A stretch of DNA of 64,000 bases from Firmicutes bacterium UBA7523 (lineage in GTDB: Bacteria; Bacillota; Dethiobacteria; Dethiobacterales; Dethiobacteraceae), in contig DLMZ01000055.1 of NCBI GenBank assembly GCA_002479415.1, forward strand, positions 68,027 through 132,026. The letters run 5' to 3'. Under the pieces are notes generated by a model. That model was not told where the DNA came from. It saw nothing but the letters and a program-made list of their open reading frames with translations, and searched no databases. Position numbers and translations under genes: made by a program. Positions 1 to 8,142 of the stretch are shown here, piece by piece. Position 1 is the stretch's first letter. Every line of letters begins with the position of its first letter.

Positions 1-1
1 A

Positions 2-934
2 TTTAACCGCTCCTTTGGCGAATATCCCCGCGGGGTTTGGCCGCCGGAGCAAGCAGTAAGCCCAGAAGCAGTTTCTATGTTTGCCGACCTAGGCTTTTCT
101 TGGACGGTAACCGATGAAGATATTTTAGCTCGTTCTCTGCATACGGAAATTTACCGTGATGTTTTCGGTCACGTTCTTAACGCCGATGTGCTTTATCGAC
201 CATACAAGCTGAATGTGGGGGGAAGGGAGATGGCTGTTATATTTCGTGACCATCACCTTTCGGACCGTATTGGATTCGTTTACCACCAAATGCCTGTGGA
301 AAATGCTGTGGACGATTTGCTTCACCGTCTGCATAAAATACGTGAAAGCGTGGCTCATTGTCAAGGGCCACACCTGGTTACATTGGCTCTGGATGGGGAG
401 AATGCGTGGGAGTGGTACCATAATGATAAGCAGGATTTTCTGCACCGTTTGTATTCCTGCTTGTCTCAGGACAAATTGCTGCGTACAGTTACAGTTTCCG
501 AGTTTTTGGAGTCTTACCCGCCCACATCTCAGTTAAACAATTTGCATTCCGGCTCTTGGGTTGACCATAGTGTGACACGCTGGATTGGCAGTCCGAGTAA
601 AAACAAGCTTTGGGAAATGCTTTTGGCCGCAAGGAAAATGATTGAGGATGTAAGGGGCCATATTTCGGCTGAACAGCTCCTGCGAGCAAAAGAAAATTTA
701 TATATAGCCGAAGGCAGTGATTACCCCTGGTGGGTAGACAGTATGCCTTATTATCTGGCGGCACCTTTTGAGTCGCTTTTTAGAAAGCATCTGCAAAACG
801 CATATTATGAATGTGGCAAAACGCCGCCTGCTTATTTAGATAAACCAGTGCTTCATCCTCAGCATGGAGAGCCGGCCTGGGTGGATGACCCCTTGTCCGG
901 CCCCACTGCAATGGTACAGTCAAAAACGACATAA
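2..934 (+). CDS. Glycoside hydrolase family 57 protein, C-terminal part (5' end cut by window)
   Basis: The reading frame is open from base 2 with no stop before the ATG at 77, so the gene begins outside the window. The upstream residues (PRGVWPPEQAVSP) match the GH57 pattern that precedes the acid/base region, and residues DGENAWEWY carry the conserved Asp/Glu of the GH57 barrel. The family (COG1449) contains alpha-amylase, branching and mannosidase-like enzymes acting on alpha-glucans, probably here for glycogen or storage-glucan metabolism in the cytoplasm. Substrate cannot be assigned. The following 138 bases lead to holA and contain a terminator hairpin at 1025. The family call is firm; exact activity is unknown. 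Confidence 0.8.
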   Translation, partial: FNRSFGEYPRGVWPPEQAVSPEAVSMFADLGFSWTVTDEDILARSLHTEIYRDVFGHVLNADVLYRPYKLNVGGREMAVIFRDHHLSDRIGFVYHQMPVENAVDDLLHRLHKIRESVAHCQGPHLVTLALDGENAWEWYHNDKQDFLHRLYSCLSQDKLLRTVTVSEFLESYPPTSQLNNLHSGSWVDHSVTRWIGSPSKNKLWEMLLAARKMIEDVRGHISAEQLLRAKENLYIAEGSDYPWWVDSMPYYLAAPFESLFRKHLQNAYYECGKTPPAYLDKPVLHPQHGEPAWVDDPLSGPTAMVQSKTT

Positions 935-1024
935 ACTCTTCCTTTCGGTGAAACAATTAGAAAGTTTTCAGTTATTCAGTAACTCCTAACATATGGACAT
1001 GCAGGAAATAGTATTGTTACAGAG

Positions 1025-1059
1025 AATCCTAAGAAGAGAGACTTCTTAGGATTCTTTTT
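1025..1059 (+). terminator. Intrinsic terminator or leader hairpin before holA
   Basis: A perfect 12-bp stem (AATCCTAAGAAG and its complement, loop AGAGA) is followed by CTTTTT. It ends only 12 bases before the holA ATG and abuts the holA ribosome site GGAGG, so it may terminate the GH57 transcript or attenuate holA. Confidence 0.75.
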
Positions 1060-1071
1060 GGAGGTTTAGAA

Positions 1072-2109
1072 ATGACAACAAGAGGACAAGAAAACGATTA
1101 CCTGCGGTGTAAAAAAGAAGTACAAGCTAGACAACTGAGAAATGTTTACATTTTTTCCGGCAGCGAAGACGTATTAATGGATGAAGCAACGAACGAGATA
1201 TATCAAAACATGCTTCCTTATGATGAGGAAAGTATAAACTTGTCCCGGATTGACGGACGCCAATATTCACTTACTCAAGTATTGGATATGGTGGAAACTA
1301 TCTCCCTTTTCGGCGGAGTGCGTTTCATAACTGTAACAGATGCGCCGTATTTCGGCAGGGAAGGCGATACGGATAAAGATGCGTTGGAACGCCTGCTCGC
1401 TCTACATAATTCAAAAGAAGTCGAGTCCTGTGTAATTTTCTATGTCACAGATTTTTTGAAAACAAAAAAAGCACACAAGGAATTGGCAGCGGCAGGTGTT
1501 CTTTATAAATTCGACCCTTTAAAGGGGGGGGAGATTAACGCATGGTTGCGTGAGCGGCTCAAGCAAGCCGGCAAAACAGCTTCATCTGATGTACTTGCTT
1601 TATTGGTGAATAGGGTTGGCAAGGATTTACGCAGCTTGTCAACAGAGCTGGATAAGCTTGTAACATATCTTGGCCCGCAGCACGAGTTGGATGAGCAAAG
1701 CATCATGCAGGCTACAGCTCGCTCTTTGCAGGGAGATATTTTTGCATTGACAGACGCGGTAGCATCGGGGCGTACAGCTAAGGCGCTAAATCTTTTAAAA
1801 GAGCTGCTCGGTTCGGGAGAGCCTGCCTTGCGTGTTCTTGCTATGCTTGTTCGTCAGTTTCGCTTATTGGGGGAGACTATGGAGCTGCTGTGCAGGGGCT
1901 GTGCGCCTAAAGATTTGGCGGTAAGGTTGAATATCCATCCTTACGCAGCCCAAAAGCTTGTCGCACAAGCGCAGAAAATGAATGAGGATAAATTGGACAG
2001 AGCGGTGGAATTGTTGCTGCAGACTGATTTAGATATCAAGAGAGGCAGAATTGACCAAAAACTTGCATTGGAAACCCTTGTTGTGGCATTAGGGGAAAAA
2101 AGTGCTTGA
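1072..2109 (+). CDS. holA: DNA polymerase III subunit delta
   Basis: 345 residues, the usual length of the clamp-loader delta subunit that opens the beta sliding clamp at the replication fork. The N-terminal stretch VYIFSGSEDVLMDE resembles the HolA/YqeN start (a degenerate P-loop region), followed by a helical middle and C-terminal collar domain (VRQFRLLGE, QKLALETLVVAL). ATG at 1072 has TTGGAGG upstream. In Bacillus the orthologue yqeN also sits just before rpsT and gpr, which supports the call. The stop codon overlaps the promoter of the downstream feo operon. Confidence 0.93.
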   Translation: MTTRGQENDYLRCKKEVQARQLRNVYIFSGSEDVLMDEATNEIYQNMLPYDEESINLSRIDGRQYSLTQVLDMVETISLFGGVRFITVTDAPYFGREGDTDKDALERLLALHNSKEVESCVIFYVTDFLKTKKAHKELAAAGVLYKFDPLKGGEINAWLRERLKQAGKTASSDVLALLVNRVGKDLRSLSTELDKLVTYLGPQHELDEQSIMQATARSLQGDIFALTDAVASGRTAKALNLLKELLGSGEPALRVLAMLVRQFRLLGETMELLCRGCAPKDLAVRLNIHPYAAQKLVAQAQKMNEDKLDRAVELLLQTDLDIKRGRIDQKLALETLVVALGEKSA

Positions 2110-2134
2110 CAGCACGCTCCTTTCCCTTTATCAT
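2106..2134 (+). promoter_or_regulatory. Sigma-A promoter of feoAB overlapping the holA stop codon
   Basis: TTGACA at 2106-2111, 17-base spacer, TATCAT at 2129-2134. The -35 contains the holA TGA. Predicted transcription start is near 2141, directly at the first Fur-like site. Confidence 0.7.
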
Positions 2135-2136
2135 TA

Positions 2137-2172
2137 GAAGTGAGAATGAATCTCAGAGTCACTTCTTTTTTT
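2137..2172 (+). terminator. holA terminator hairpin
   Basis: AGAAGTGA at 2137-2144 pairs with TCACTTCT at 2159-2166 and is followed by T6. The predicted feo start lies inside the 5' arm, so holA transcripts would form the hairpin while feo transcripts would not. Confidence 0.6.
2141..2155 (+). promoter_or_regulatory. Upstream Fur-like box
   Basis: TGAGAATGAATCTCA is an imperfect 7-1-7 palindrome resembling the second, better box at 2182. It lies on the predicted transcription start of feoA. Confidence 0.45.
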
Positions 2173-2181
2173 AATAAAAAG

Positions 2182-2196
2182 TGAGAATAATTATCA
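2182..2196 (+). promoter_or_regulatory. Fur box in front of feoA
   Basis: TGAGAATAATTATCA matches the 7-1-7 Fur consensus TGATAAT-N-ATTATCA with one mismatch. It ends four bases before the feoA ribosome site (AGGAGG, 2200-2205), so a bound repressor would block both elongation and initiation from the promoter at 2106. Confidence 0.75.
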
Positions 2197-2210
2197 ACTA
2201 GGAGGTTGCT

Positions 2211-2435
2211 ATGACTACATTAGATCAAGTAAAGAGAGGACAAAAAGTTGAGATTTACAGTATTCCTGATGAATTAATTCGTGCCCAGGCTATCCGCTTC
2301 GGTGTTGCGGAAGGAGTAATAGTAACATGCTCGGAAAAACTCCCTGCCGGTCCAGTTGTTATCAGCAAAGGTCATCAGGAATTAGCCATCGGCAGGGGGC
2401 TTGCCAAAAAAATTACTGTAAAAGTCGCATCTTAA
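2211..2435 (+). CDS. feoA: Ferrous iron transport protein A
   Basis: 74 residues with the SH3-like FeoA fold (MTTLDQVKRGQKVEIYSI start, IRFGVAEGVIVTC, conserved glycine pattern). FeoA is a small cytoplasmic partner thought to modulate FeoB. ATG at 2211 is preceded by AGGAGG. The gene is 13 bases upstream of feoB and under a Fur-type operator, consistent with iron-starvation induction of ferrous iron uptake in an anaerobe. Confidence 0.93.
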   Translation: MTTLDQVKRGQKVEIYSIPDELIRAQAIRFGVAEGVIVTCSEKLPAGPVVISKGHQELAIGRGLAKKITVKVAS

Positions 2436-2448
2436 TACGGAGGAGTTT

Positions 2449-4299
2449 ATGCAACGTCATTGTCATGATTTAACAGCAACTATTGAAATACCGGCTAATA
2501 AAAAAAAATTAGTGCTTGTTGGCAATCCCAACGTCGGTAAATCGGTGTTTTTTAATGAGCTTACAGGCCTCTATGTGGATGTGTCCAATTTTCCTGGAAC
2601 TACCGTGGAAATTCATAAAGCACCGTATGGAGAAGACATACTTATTGATACTCCCGGAGTATATGGCGTTTCGTCGTTTAATGACGAAGAACGGGTTGCC
2701 CGGGATATTATCCTCCATGCTGATGTGGTAATTAATATCGTAGATGCTCTGCATATAGAGCGTGATTTATTTTTGACGCAACAGGTTATTGATATGGGTA
2801 TCCCTGCTGTTGTAGCGCTTAATATGATGGATGAAGCTAAAGACAGCGGGATAATTATTGATGTGGAGAAGCTTAGCAAGCTTCTTGGGGTGCCTGTTAT
2901 TCCTACGGTCGCCGTGGCAAGGGAAGGCATAGCAGAATTAAAAACGGCTATAGGAAAAGCTTCATGCGGTAATGCCGACCCTATGCTTGAGGATGAGTTT
3001 AAAAGAATATCTGCGGATGGAATAAGTCGTGCGGATGCGCTGCTGGTTCTTGAGGGAGATGAAGAGGTGGCGCTTTGTCATGATACGGCTCCGCAGCCGT
3101 TGCGTGAAGAGATATATTTGCGTCGTCGCCTCCGTGTCAACGAAATTGTGGAGCAGGTTTGCAAAGATGTAAGCGCCAAGAAAAAGTTGAATAAGACGCT
3201 TGGCCAGTGGGCGGTGAGGCCGTTTACAGGAATACCTATATTATTTGCGGCTCTCTATGCCATGTATTGGTTTGTTGGAGTCTTCATTGCTCAGACTGTT
3301 GTTGAAATCACCGAAGAATTGATTATGGACGGAATGTACAGGGAATTTATTACTTCTTTTATCTTTCGATTTACAGCAGAAGAGAGCTTTTTAGGGGAAC
3401 TGTTGGCTGGAGAGTTCGGTGTACTGACTATGGCTCCCATATATCTGTTTGGCTTGCTTCTCCCGCTGGTTATAGGCTTTTACTTAGCTCTTTCAGTGAT
3501 GGAGGATTCAGGATATTTGCCTCGTTTAGCTACATTGGTGGACAGGATGCTCACTAGTCTTGGCTTAAATGGACGGGCCATCATTCCTATTATCCTCGGC
3601 TTTGGGTGTGTTACCATGGCGGTAATTACTACCAGGCTGCTCGGCTCCAAGCGCGAACGTTTTATCGCTACTGTGCTTCTTGGTGTTACTGTCCCTTGCT
3701 CGGCGCAGATAGGTGTAATTATGGGTTTAATTGCACCGCTCGGCTTTAATTACTTTGTAATCTACTTTTTAACCATCTTTATAATTTTTGTTGCTATCGG
3801 CACTTTTTTAAACAAGGTGCTCCAAGGTGAATCAACTCATCTGTTAATAGATTTGCCCCCTTTGCGTTTGCCGCGCTTTAGAAATGTGGTTGCCAAAACA
3901 TACACAAAGTCGCAGGCTTTTATGAAGGAGGCTGCACCGCTGTTTGTTCTTGCCGCCGTAGTTATTACACTGCTGCAGGTATCTGGAGCTCTTTCCTGGC
4001 TGCAGGATGTGATTTCACCCCTGACAGTTGGGTGGCTGTGGTTGCCCCGTGAAGCAACTGTGTCGTTTATTATGGGGATTATGAGGCGTGATTTCGGTGC
4101 GGCCGGATTATACAATATGTCTCTCACTCCGGCACAAACGCTTGTTGGTTTAGTCGTGATTACTCTCTTTGTACCGTGTATTGCTACAATTATGGTTATG
4201 GTCAAAGAGCGTGGCTGGAAAGAAGGAAGTTATATCTGGTTTGGGTCTCTTGTTATTGCGTTTTTTGTAGGTGGCATCCTTGCCAGAATAATCAGCTAG
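2449..4299 (+). CDS. feoB: Ferrous iron transporter B
   Basis: 616 residues. The N-terminal G domain has G1 GNPNVGKS (residues 25-32), G3 DTPGVYG and G4 NMMD; then comes a helical guanine-dissociation-inhibitor region and a membrane part with two Gate/nucleoside-recognition segments (PCSAQIG and PCIATIMVMVKERGWK). It moves Fe2+ into the cell. It is shorter than many FeoB proteins. The N terminus has an HCH cluster ahead of the G domain. It forms an operon with feoA and the zinc-ribbon gene that begins right after its stop. Confidence 0.95.
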   Translation: MQRHCHDLTATIEIPANKKKLVLVGNPNVGKSVFFNELTGLYVDVSNFPGTTVEIHKAPYGEDILIDTPGVYGVSSFNDEERVARDIILHADVVINIVDALHIERDLFLTQQVIDMGIPAVVALNMMDEAKDSGIIIDVEKLSKLLGVPVIPTVAVAREGIAELKTAIGKASCGNADPMLEDEFKRISADGISRADALLVLEGDEEVALCHDTAPQPLREEIYLRRRLRVNEIVEQVCKDVSAKKKLNKTLGQWAVRPFTGIPILFAALYAMYWFVGVFIAQTVVEITEELIMDGMYREFITSFIFRFTAEESFLGELLAGEFGVLTMAPIYLFGLLLPLVIGFYLALSVMEDSGYLPRLATLVDRMLTSLGLNGRAIIPIILGFGCVTMAVITTRLLGSKRERFIATVLLGVTVPCSAQIGVIMGLIAPLGFNYFVIYFLTIFIIFVAIGTFLNKVLQGESTHLLIDLPPLRLPRFRNVVAKTYTKSQAFMKEAAPLFVLAAVVITLLQVSGALSWLQDVISPLTVGWLWLPREATVSFIMGIMRRDFGAAGLYNMSLTPAQTLVGLVVITLFVPCIATIMVMVKERGWKEGSYIWFGSLVIAFFVGGILARIIS

Positions 4300-4308
4300 G
4301 AGGTTAAT

Positions 4309-4449
4309 ATGGCTGGAGGAAGTGTTTGCCCGAATTGCGGTTATCGTACTGAGCAGCTGCTTGTCGCTTGCCCGCGCTGTCGGCAACAATTAAAGCATGA
4401 GCATTGCAATAAGTGCGGTCGATGTCCGGGCAAGGCGAAAAGCCGTTGA
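4309..4449 (+). CDS. Small zinc-ribbon protein downstream of feoB
   Basis: 46 residues with three Cys pairs: CPNC near the start, CPRC in the middle and CNKCGRC near the end, so one or two zinc ribbons are likely. The feoB stop is part of its ribosome site (tAGGAGGT at 4298-4304), which makes translational coupling likely. Its position is that of FeoC-type accessory genes, but I see no FeoC winged helix; a role in FeoB assembly or iron sensing is inference. The last codons and stop lie inside a 24-base sequence that recurs after the palindromic repeat at 4440-4561. Confidence 0.75.
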   Translation: MAGGSVCPNCGYRTEQLLVACPRCRQQLKHEHCNKCGRCPGKAKSR

Positions 4450-4561
4450 AAAAAGCGCATTGCTTTGTCGCTGCACAACCCCGACATCCTCAACGTATAT
4501 AAAATACGCCTGCGGTATCGGGTTTGTTAGCTTCGCACACTGCATCTTTTTTGAACGGCTT
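4440..4561. repeat. Palindromic intergenic repeat, full copy A
   Basis: About 122 bp, beginning AAGCCGTT and ending GAACGGCTT (terminal inverted repeat), with GCGCATTGCTTTGTCGCTGC on the left arm, ACAACCCCGAC near the centre, a CGTAT/ATACG core and CACTGCATCTTTTTT on the right arm. The copy at 52512 is nearly the same sequence in the opposite orientation. The left end overlaps the stop codon of the zinc-ribbon gene. Confidence 0.75.
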
Positions 4562-4613
4562 AATAAGGTGAAAAGCCGTTGAAAAAAGAACGACGGCTTA
4601 GTATATTGGCTAA

Positions 4614-4646
4614 AGTAAAAAAACCCGGATTATCCGGGTTTTTTTG
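4614..4646. terminator. Bidirectional terminator between the feo operon and rpsT
   Basis: CCCGGA-TTA-TCCGGG stem flanked by A7 on the left and T7 on the right, so it can end transcription from both the plus-strand feo operon and the minus-strand rpsT. Confidence 0.85.
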
Positions 4647-4661
4647 CGTTATCACTTAAAA

Positions 4662-4943
4662 TTATTCAGCAGCAACAGCAGCTGTAGCTTTGTTTAATCG
4701 CTTTGCCAAGCGAGACTTTTTGCGGGCGGCGGCGTTTTTATGCACAACCCCTTTGCTGACAGCTTTATCCAAGGACCTTACTGCGGATTGCAATGTATTG
4801 CCGGCGTTCTCCAGGTCTCCCTGTGCCAGCGTCTCACTAAAACGGCGCACAGCAGTTTTAACCGTACTTTTTACAAAGCGGTTGCGTGCATTCCGTTTAG
4901 CGCTTACTCTTATTCGTTTTAAAGCTTGTTTTGTATTGGGCAT
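4662..4943 (-). CDS. rpsT: 30S ribosomal protein S20
   Basis: 93 residues beginning MPNTKQALKRIRVSAKRNARN-like, with the conserved K/R-rich helices and LDKAVSKGVVHKNAAARKKSRL signature of S20, which binds 16S rRNA. The ORF could extend 16 codons upstream, but the GAAGGAGGT site just before this ATG fixes the start. A minus-strand promoter lies at 4982-5010. It is transcribed opposite to its neighbours, as rpsT is in Bacillus at the same place. Confidence 0.97.
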   Translation of the reverse strand: MPNTKQALKRIRVSAKRNARNRFVKSTVKTAVRRFSETLAQGDLENAGNTLQSAVRSLDKAVSKGVVHKNAAARKKSRLAKRLNKATAAVAAE

Positions 4944-4981
4944 GCGTTCACCTCCTTCATACATGCTTAGAGGACACAACA

Positions 4982-5010
4982 ATTTTACCATGGGTTAACT
5001 TTAAATGCAA
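4982..5010 (-). promoter_or_regulatory. Promoter of rpsT
   Basis: Read on the minus strand: TTGCAT (5010-5005), 17-base spacer, TAAAAT (4987-4982). Confidence 0.6.
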
Positions 5011-5112
5011 CAAAAAGGTCAAATCTCCGGCAAAAAAGTCTGTTAGCGATCCATGTATAGCCTAAAAACGTTTGGTTATCCTATATTTAGAATAAGAAAA
5101 GGAGGGTTTTTA

Positions 5113-5439
5113 ATGATTGGGTTAATCGTTCGCTTCATCGTTTCCGCCATAGTTCTTATGCTGGTAAGCTTTCTTCTCCCAGGGTTTGCCACGCTTGGGT
5201 TCGTTTCTGCGCTGGCAGCAGCTCTTGTTATCGCCCTTTTGGGTTTCATTGTGGAAAGCGTGCTTGGCAAAAATGTTTCTCCTAATAACCGGGGCGTTGT
5301 CGGCTTTATCGTGGCTGCCATCGTGATATTTGCAGCTCAGTTTCTTGTGCCGGGAATGAGTGTTACCATTATCGGCGCTGCATTAGCCGCTTTGGTTATT
5401 GGAATTATTGATGCCTTTGTACCTACGGAACTGCGCTAA
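5113..5439 (+). CDS. YvlD-family four-helix membrane protein (phage holin 4-2 superfamily)
   Basis: 108 residues, almost entirely hydrophobic, with four predicted membrane segments: LIVRFIVSAIVLMLVSFLL, FVSALAAALVIALLGFIV, GVVGFIVAAIVIFAAQFLV and IIGAALAALVIGIIDAFV. This matches the small PF04020/YvlD family, which is linked in Bacillus to cell-envelope stress but has no firm biochemical function. An upstream ATG-like extension exists to 5053; the start at 5113 is preferred because AAAGGAGGG precedes it. It lies 15 bases before gpr and may be cotranscribed with it. Confidence 0.8.
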   Translation: MIGLIVRFIVSAIVLMLVSFLLPGFATLGFVSALAAALVIALLGFIVESVLGKNVSPNNRGVVGFIVAAIVIFAAQFLVPGMSVTIIGAALAALVIGIIDAFVPTELR

Positions 5440-5454
5440 ACTGGAGGGCTGCTT

Positions 5455-6450
5455 GTGCCGGAGAGCATAAGATTTAAAAGAAATATCAGGACGGATCTGG
5501 CTATTGAGGCCAGAGAAATGTTGATGGGGGAAGTTCAGGATGAAATCCCCGGTATAACAGCCGTAACGGAAACCTTTGGTGAAATAACTGTTACCAGAGT
5601 TAGTGTGGAGACAGCCGAAGCGGCAGAGAGAATAGGCAAAAATCAGGGGCGTTATGTTACGCTGGAGGTGCCGGGTTTGCGGCAGAAAAACACACCGCTG
5701 CAGGACGAAGCATCCCGGTGCTTTAGCAGGGAATTGTCGGATTTGGCCCAGTTGCGTCCGGATAGCTCGGTATTAGTCATTGGCCTAGGAAACTGGAATG
5801 TTACGCCTGATGCTTTAGGGCCGCGAGTTGTTGAAGACCTCTTTGTTACCAGGCATGTTTTGCAAATGGAGCCGGAAACGTTGGGAGAAGGCTTCCGTTC
5901 TCTGGCAGCAATTGCTCCCGGAGTTTTGGGCATAACAGGCGTGGAAACCAGCGAGATTATTCAGGGGCTGGTTGAAAAGGTTAAGCCGGACATCTTAATT
6001 GCAGTGGATGCATTGGCTGCCCGCAGCCTAAACCGACTGCATACCACAATTCAACTGGCCGATACGGGGATTACCCCCGGATCAGGAGTGGGAAACAAAC
6101 GATCTGCCATTACACGTGAAGCTATTGGTATCCCTGTTATAGCTGTAGGTGTCCCCACAGTAGTTGATGCGGTTACTATTGCAGATGATTTAATTAATCA
6201 CCTGCTGGGTGAGATTATGCATGAAGCGGGAGAAAAATCTCCGGTTCATGCTGTGGTTCGGAGCATTGCCGAGGGCGATAAGCGCAGTGTGATGGAAGAA
6301 GTTTTAAAGCCTTACGGCGGCAGGTTAATGGTTACGCCTAAGGATATTGATACCTTGGTTGAGGATGTATCCAGGCTTATTGCCGGCGGTATTAACGCTG
6401 CAGTTCACCCGGCAGTAGAAAGTAATGAAGCAGGGAAGTACCTTCATTAG
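5455..6450 (+). CDS. gpr: Germination protease (GPR)
   Basis: 331 residues, GTG start behind GGAGGG. GPR is an aspartic-type endopeptidase made in the forespore as a zymogen; it degrades small acid-soluble DNA-binding proteins during germination. Family landmarks are visible: VLVIGLGNWNVTPDALGP, GVETSEIIQG, VDALAARSLNRLHTTIQ and TGITPGSGVGNKR. The first residues before the self-cleavage point form the propeptide. The next gene is spoIIP, the classical order. It is direct proof of a spore-forming host. Confidence 0.96.
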   Translation: MPESIRFKRNIRTDLAIEAREMLMGEVQDEIPGITAVTETFGEITVTRVSVETAEAAERIGKNQGRYVTLEVPGLRQKNTPLQDEASRCFSRELSDLAQLRPDSSVLVIGLGNWNVTPDALGPRVVEDLFVTRHVLQMEPETLGEGFRSLAAIAPGVLGITGVETSEIIQGLVEKVKPDILIAVDALAARSLNRLHTTIQLADTGITPGSGVGNKRSAITREAIGIPVIAVGVPTVVDAVTIADDLINHLLGEIMHEAGEKSPVHAVVRSIAEGDKRSVMEEVLKPYGGRLMVTPKDIDTLVEDVSRLIAGGINAAVHPAVESNEAGKYLH

Positions 6451-6480
6451 AAGTAAAGTTCTTGCAAAGAATTGCAGAGG

Positions 6481-6537
6481 GTAAGGGCCGGCTAAAAAAG
6501 ATGCAGTGGAATGCATTTTTAGTCGGTCTTACTTTAT
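6481..6537 (+). terminator. gpr terminator, related to the palindromic repeat family
   Basis: A long stem (GTAAG...CTTAC outer pair, GCCGGCTAAAAA and its near complement, ATGCA/TGCAT inner pair, short GTGGA loop) followed by a T-rich stretch. It contains AAAAAAGATGCAGTG, the same string as at the end of the full repeats at 52512 and (complemented) 4440, so it may be a collapsed copy. Confidence 0.65.
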
Positions 6538-6603
6538 TGTTATAACTTAGAACATGTCGTCATATCATTTATATATACAGATGATATAAAAGGAGGTGCT
6601 GCC

Positions 6604-7686
6604 ATGGCTAAGGGCGCTTTTTTTTCTGTTCGCAGCAAAAAAAGATGGAGCGGAAGAAAGAAAATGAGCAGGCTTAAGTTATTTGTATTTGCTGCCCTTA
6701 TGATGACACTGTTGATTATTGTTGGAGTATCCCGTCACCTGGGCCAAGCAGCAGTGCCTGTGATGACAGGAGCAGCCGATTCAAGAAGTATTGTTTTTTT
6801 ACCTCAGGATAGGCAGACGATGTTTTTAAATATTCTGTGGCAGGTAATTCCAGGGTTTGAACAGCCTGTCTCCGGAAGGAATGTAAATAATAATACCAAT
6901 GATGAAGGCGGTGCGGGGTTGTATGCGGCGGGACTCTTTGACCCGCGTGATCCCCGGCGTATTTTGTCTGCTCAAATACCATACTTAGGAAATATAGATT
7001 ACGCGGTACAACCATTATTATCGCAGTCGAGCAGCGACATAATAGATGAAGGGGACGAACGTAAAATTATTATCCCTTCACGCATAACTAACGGTTCTGG
7101 AGAAGGCAAGGTGGTTATTTATCATACCCATACCACAGAATCATTTGTTCCTACCTCCGGCCAAAAATTTACTGAGAATTTAGATCTTACGGTTGCAAAA
7201 CTAGGTCATGAGCTGGCAGCTATTTTGCGGAAAACATACGGCATTCCTGTGGTTCATAACAAAGAAATCCACGATATACCACGTAGTACATCGTATGAAA
7301 AGGCTTTGCCAACAGTTAAAAAGCTTTTGAAGGAAAATTATGGAACAAAAATACTGATTGATTTACACAGAGATGGTGTGGATAAGAAAATATCCACAGC
7401 ACAAATAAACGGACAAAGCATGGGCAGAATTCTTTTTGTTGTTGGCTCCCGTCATGCCAATTGGCAGGAAAATTATGAGAAAGCTATGTTTCTGCACAAC
7501 GTTTTGGAGGAGATGGCACCGGGTATTTCGCGGGGCGTGAGAGAAAGGCCCCTTGTTTATAACCAGCATGTTCATCCAGGAGCGCTGCTAATAGAAGTGG
7601 GCGGTCACGAAAATTCACTGGAGGAAACTCAAAGGGTGCTTCCTTTGCTGGCTCGTGCCATTGCTCTTCTTTATAATACTAATTAG
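6604..7686 (+). CDS. spoIIP: Stage II sporulation protein P
   Basis: 360 residues. A basic N terminus is followed by one membrane anchor (LKLFVFAALMMTLLIIVGV), then a long linker and the SpoIIP catalytic domain with IYHTHTTESF, DLHRDGV and LIEVGGHENSLEE, the His/Glu zinc-amidase motifs. SpoIIP cuts peptidoglycan (amidase and endopeptidase) with SpoIID and SpoIIM during engulfment of the forespore. ATG at 6604 follows AAAGGAGG; a second ATG (6664) exists but has no comparable site. Downstream genes keep the Bacillus order. Confidence 0.95.
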   Translation: MAKGAFFSVRSKKRWSGRKKMSRLKLFVFAALMMTLLIIVGVSRHLGQAAVPVMTGAADSRSIVFLPQDRQTMFLNILWQVIPGFEQPVSGRNVNNNTNDEGGAGLYAAGLFDPRDPRRILSAQIPYLGNIDYAVQPLLSQSSSDIIDEGDERKIIIPSRITNGSGEGKVVIYHTHTTESFVPTSGQKFTENLDLTVAKLGHELAAILRKTYGIPVVHNKEIHDIPRSTSYEKALPTVKKLLKENYGTKILIDLHRDGVDKKISTAQINGQSMGRILFVVGSRHANWQENYEKAMFLHNVLEEMAPGISRGVRERPLVYNQHVHPGALLIEVGGHENSLEETQRVLPLLARAIALLYNTN

Positions 7687-7751
7687 AGTGGTATAAAGAA
7701 ATAATAGTATAGGGAACACTATTTGGAAGACTATTCCCGGAGGGTTTTTAT

Positions 7752-8045
7752 ATGGCCAGACAAATATTTTATTCTTCTTTCTTTCTTGTTTTATTATTTT
7801 TTATAGTCTTGTTTTCAGGATTAACTCTGTGCGAAAGAGGATTGCAGGAAATAACCGGTGTGGAAATGGCTCCGGGAGCTTTTACACTGGTTAAGTCGGA
7901 AAACATGTGGACTTTAACTCTAACCGGTCACCAATACAGCTTTGACTCCTCACGGATTTATTCCTACCTTAAAAAAAGTTCACTGATGAAGCTGCGTAAG
8001 AATTCATTGAACAGGGGGCGGTCTTCTGCCACAAAAGAACAATGA
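7752..8045 (+). CDS. Small single-span membrane protein at the yqxA position
   Basis: 97 residues: one N-terminal membrane segment (FFLVLLFFIVLFSGLTL), then a short extracytoplasmic domain with LVKSENMWTLTLTGHQYSFD and a basic tail. It lies between spoIIP and lepA, the place held in Bacillus by yqxA (DUF3679), so it is a positional candidate for that family; the sequence alone does not prove it. GGAGGG precedes the ATG. The spacing after spoIIP (65 bases) suggests cotranscription and a possible link to engulfment. Confidence 0.65.
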   Translation: MARQIFYSSFFLVLLFFIVLFSGLTLCERGLQEITGVEMAPGAFTLVKSENMWTLTLTGHQYSFDSSRIYSYLKKSSLMKLRKNSLNRGRSSATKEQ

Positions 8046-8087
8046 TGCTTCAACATATGTCACAGAGACTGTGCCTGTAGCATATGC

Positions 8088-8116
8088 TTGTCAGCCTTAA
8101 GGCCAGGTGCTATAAT
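8088..8116 (+). promoter_or_regulatory. Promoter of lepA
   Basis: TTGTCA (8088-8093), 17-base spacer, perfect TATAAT (8111-8116), 27 bases before the lepA start. Confidence 0.75.
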
Positions 8117-8142
8117 GGATTGAAGATGGCAGGAGGATGACA

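Noticed and set aside
6544..6600. Sigma-E promoter of spoIIP
   Set aside because: A -10-like ATACAGAT is present but no -35 at proper spacing could be supported by eye.
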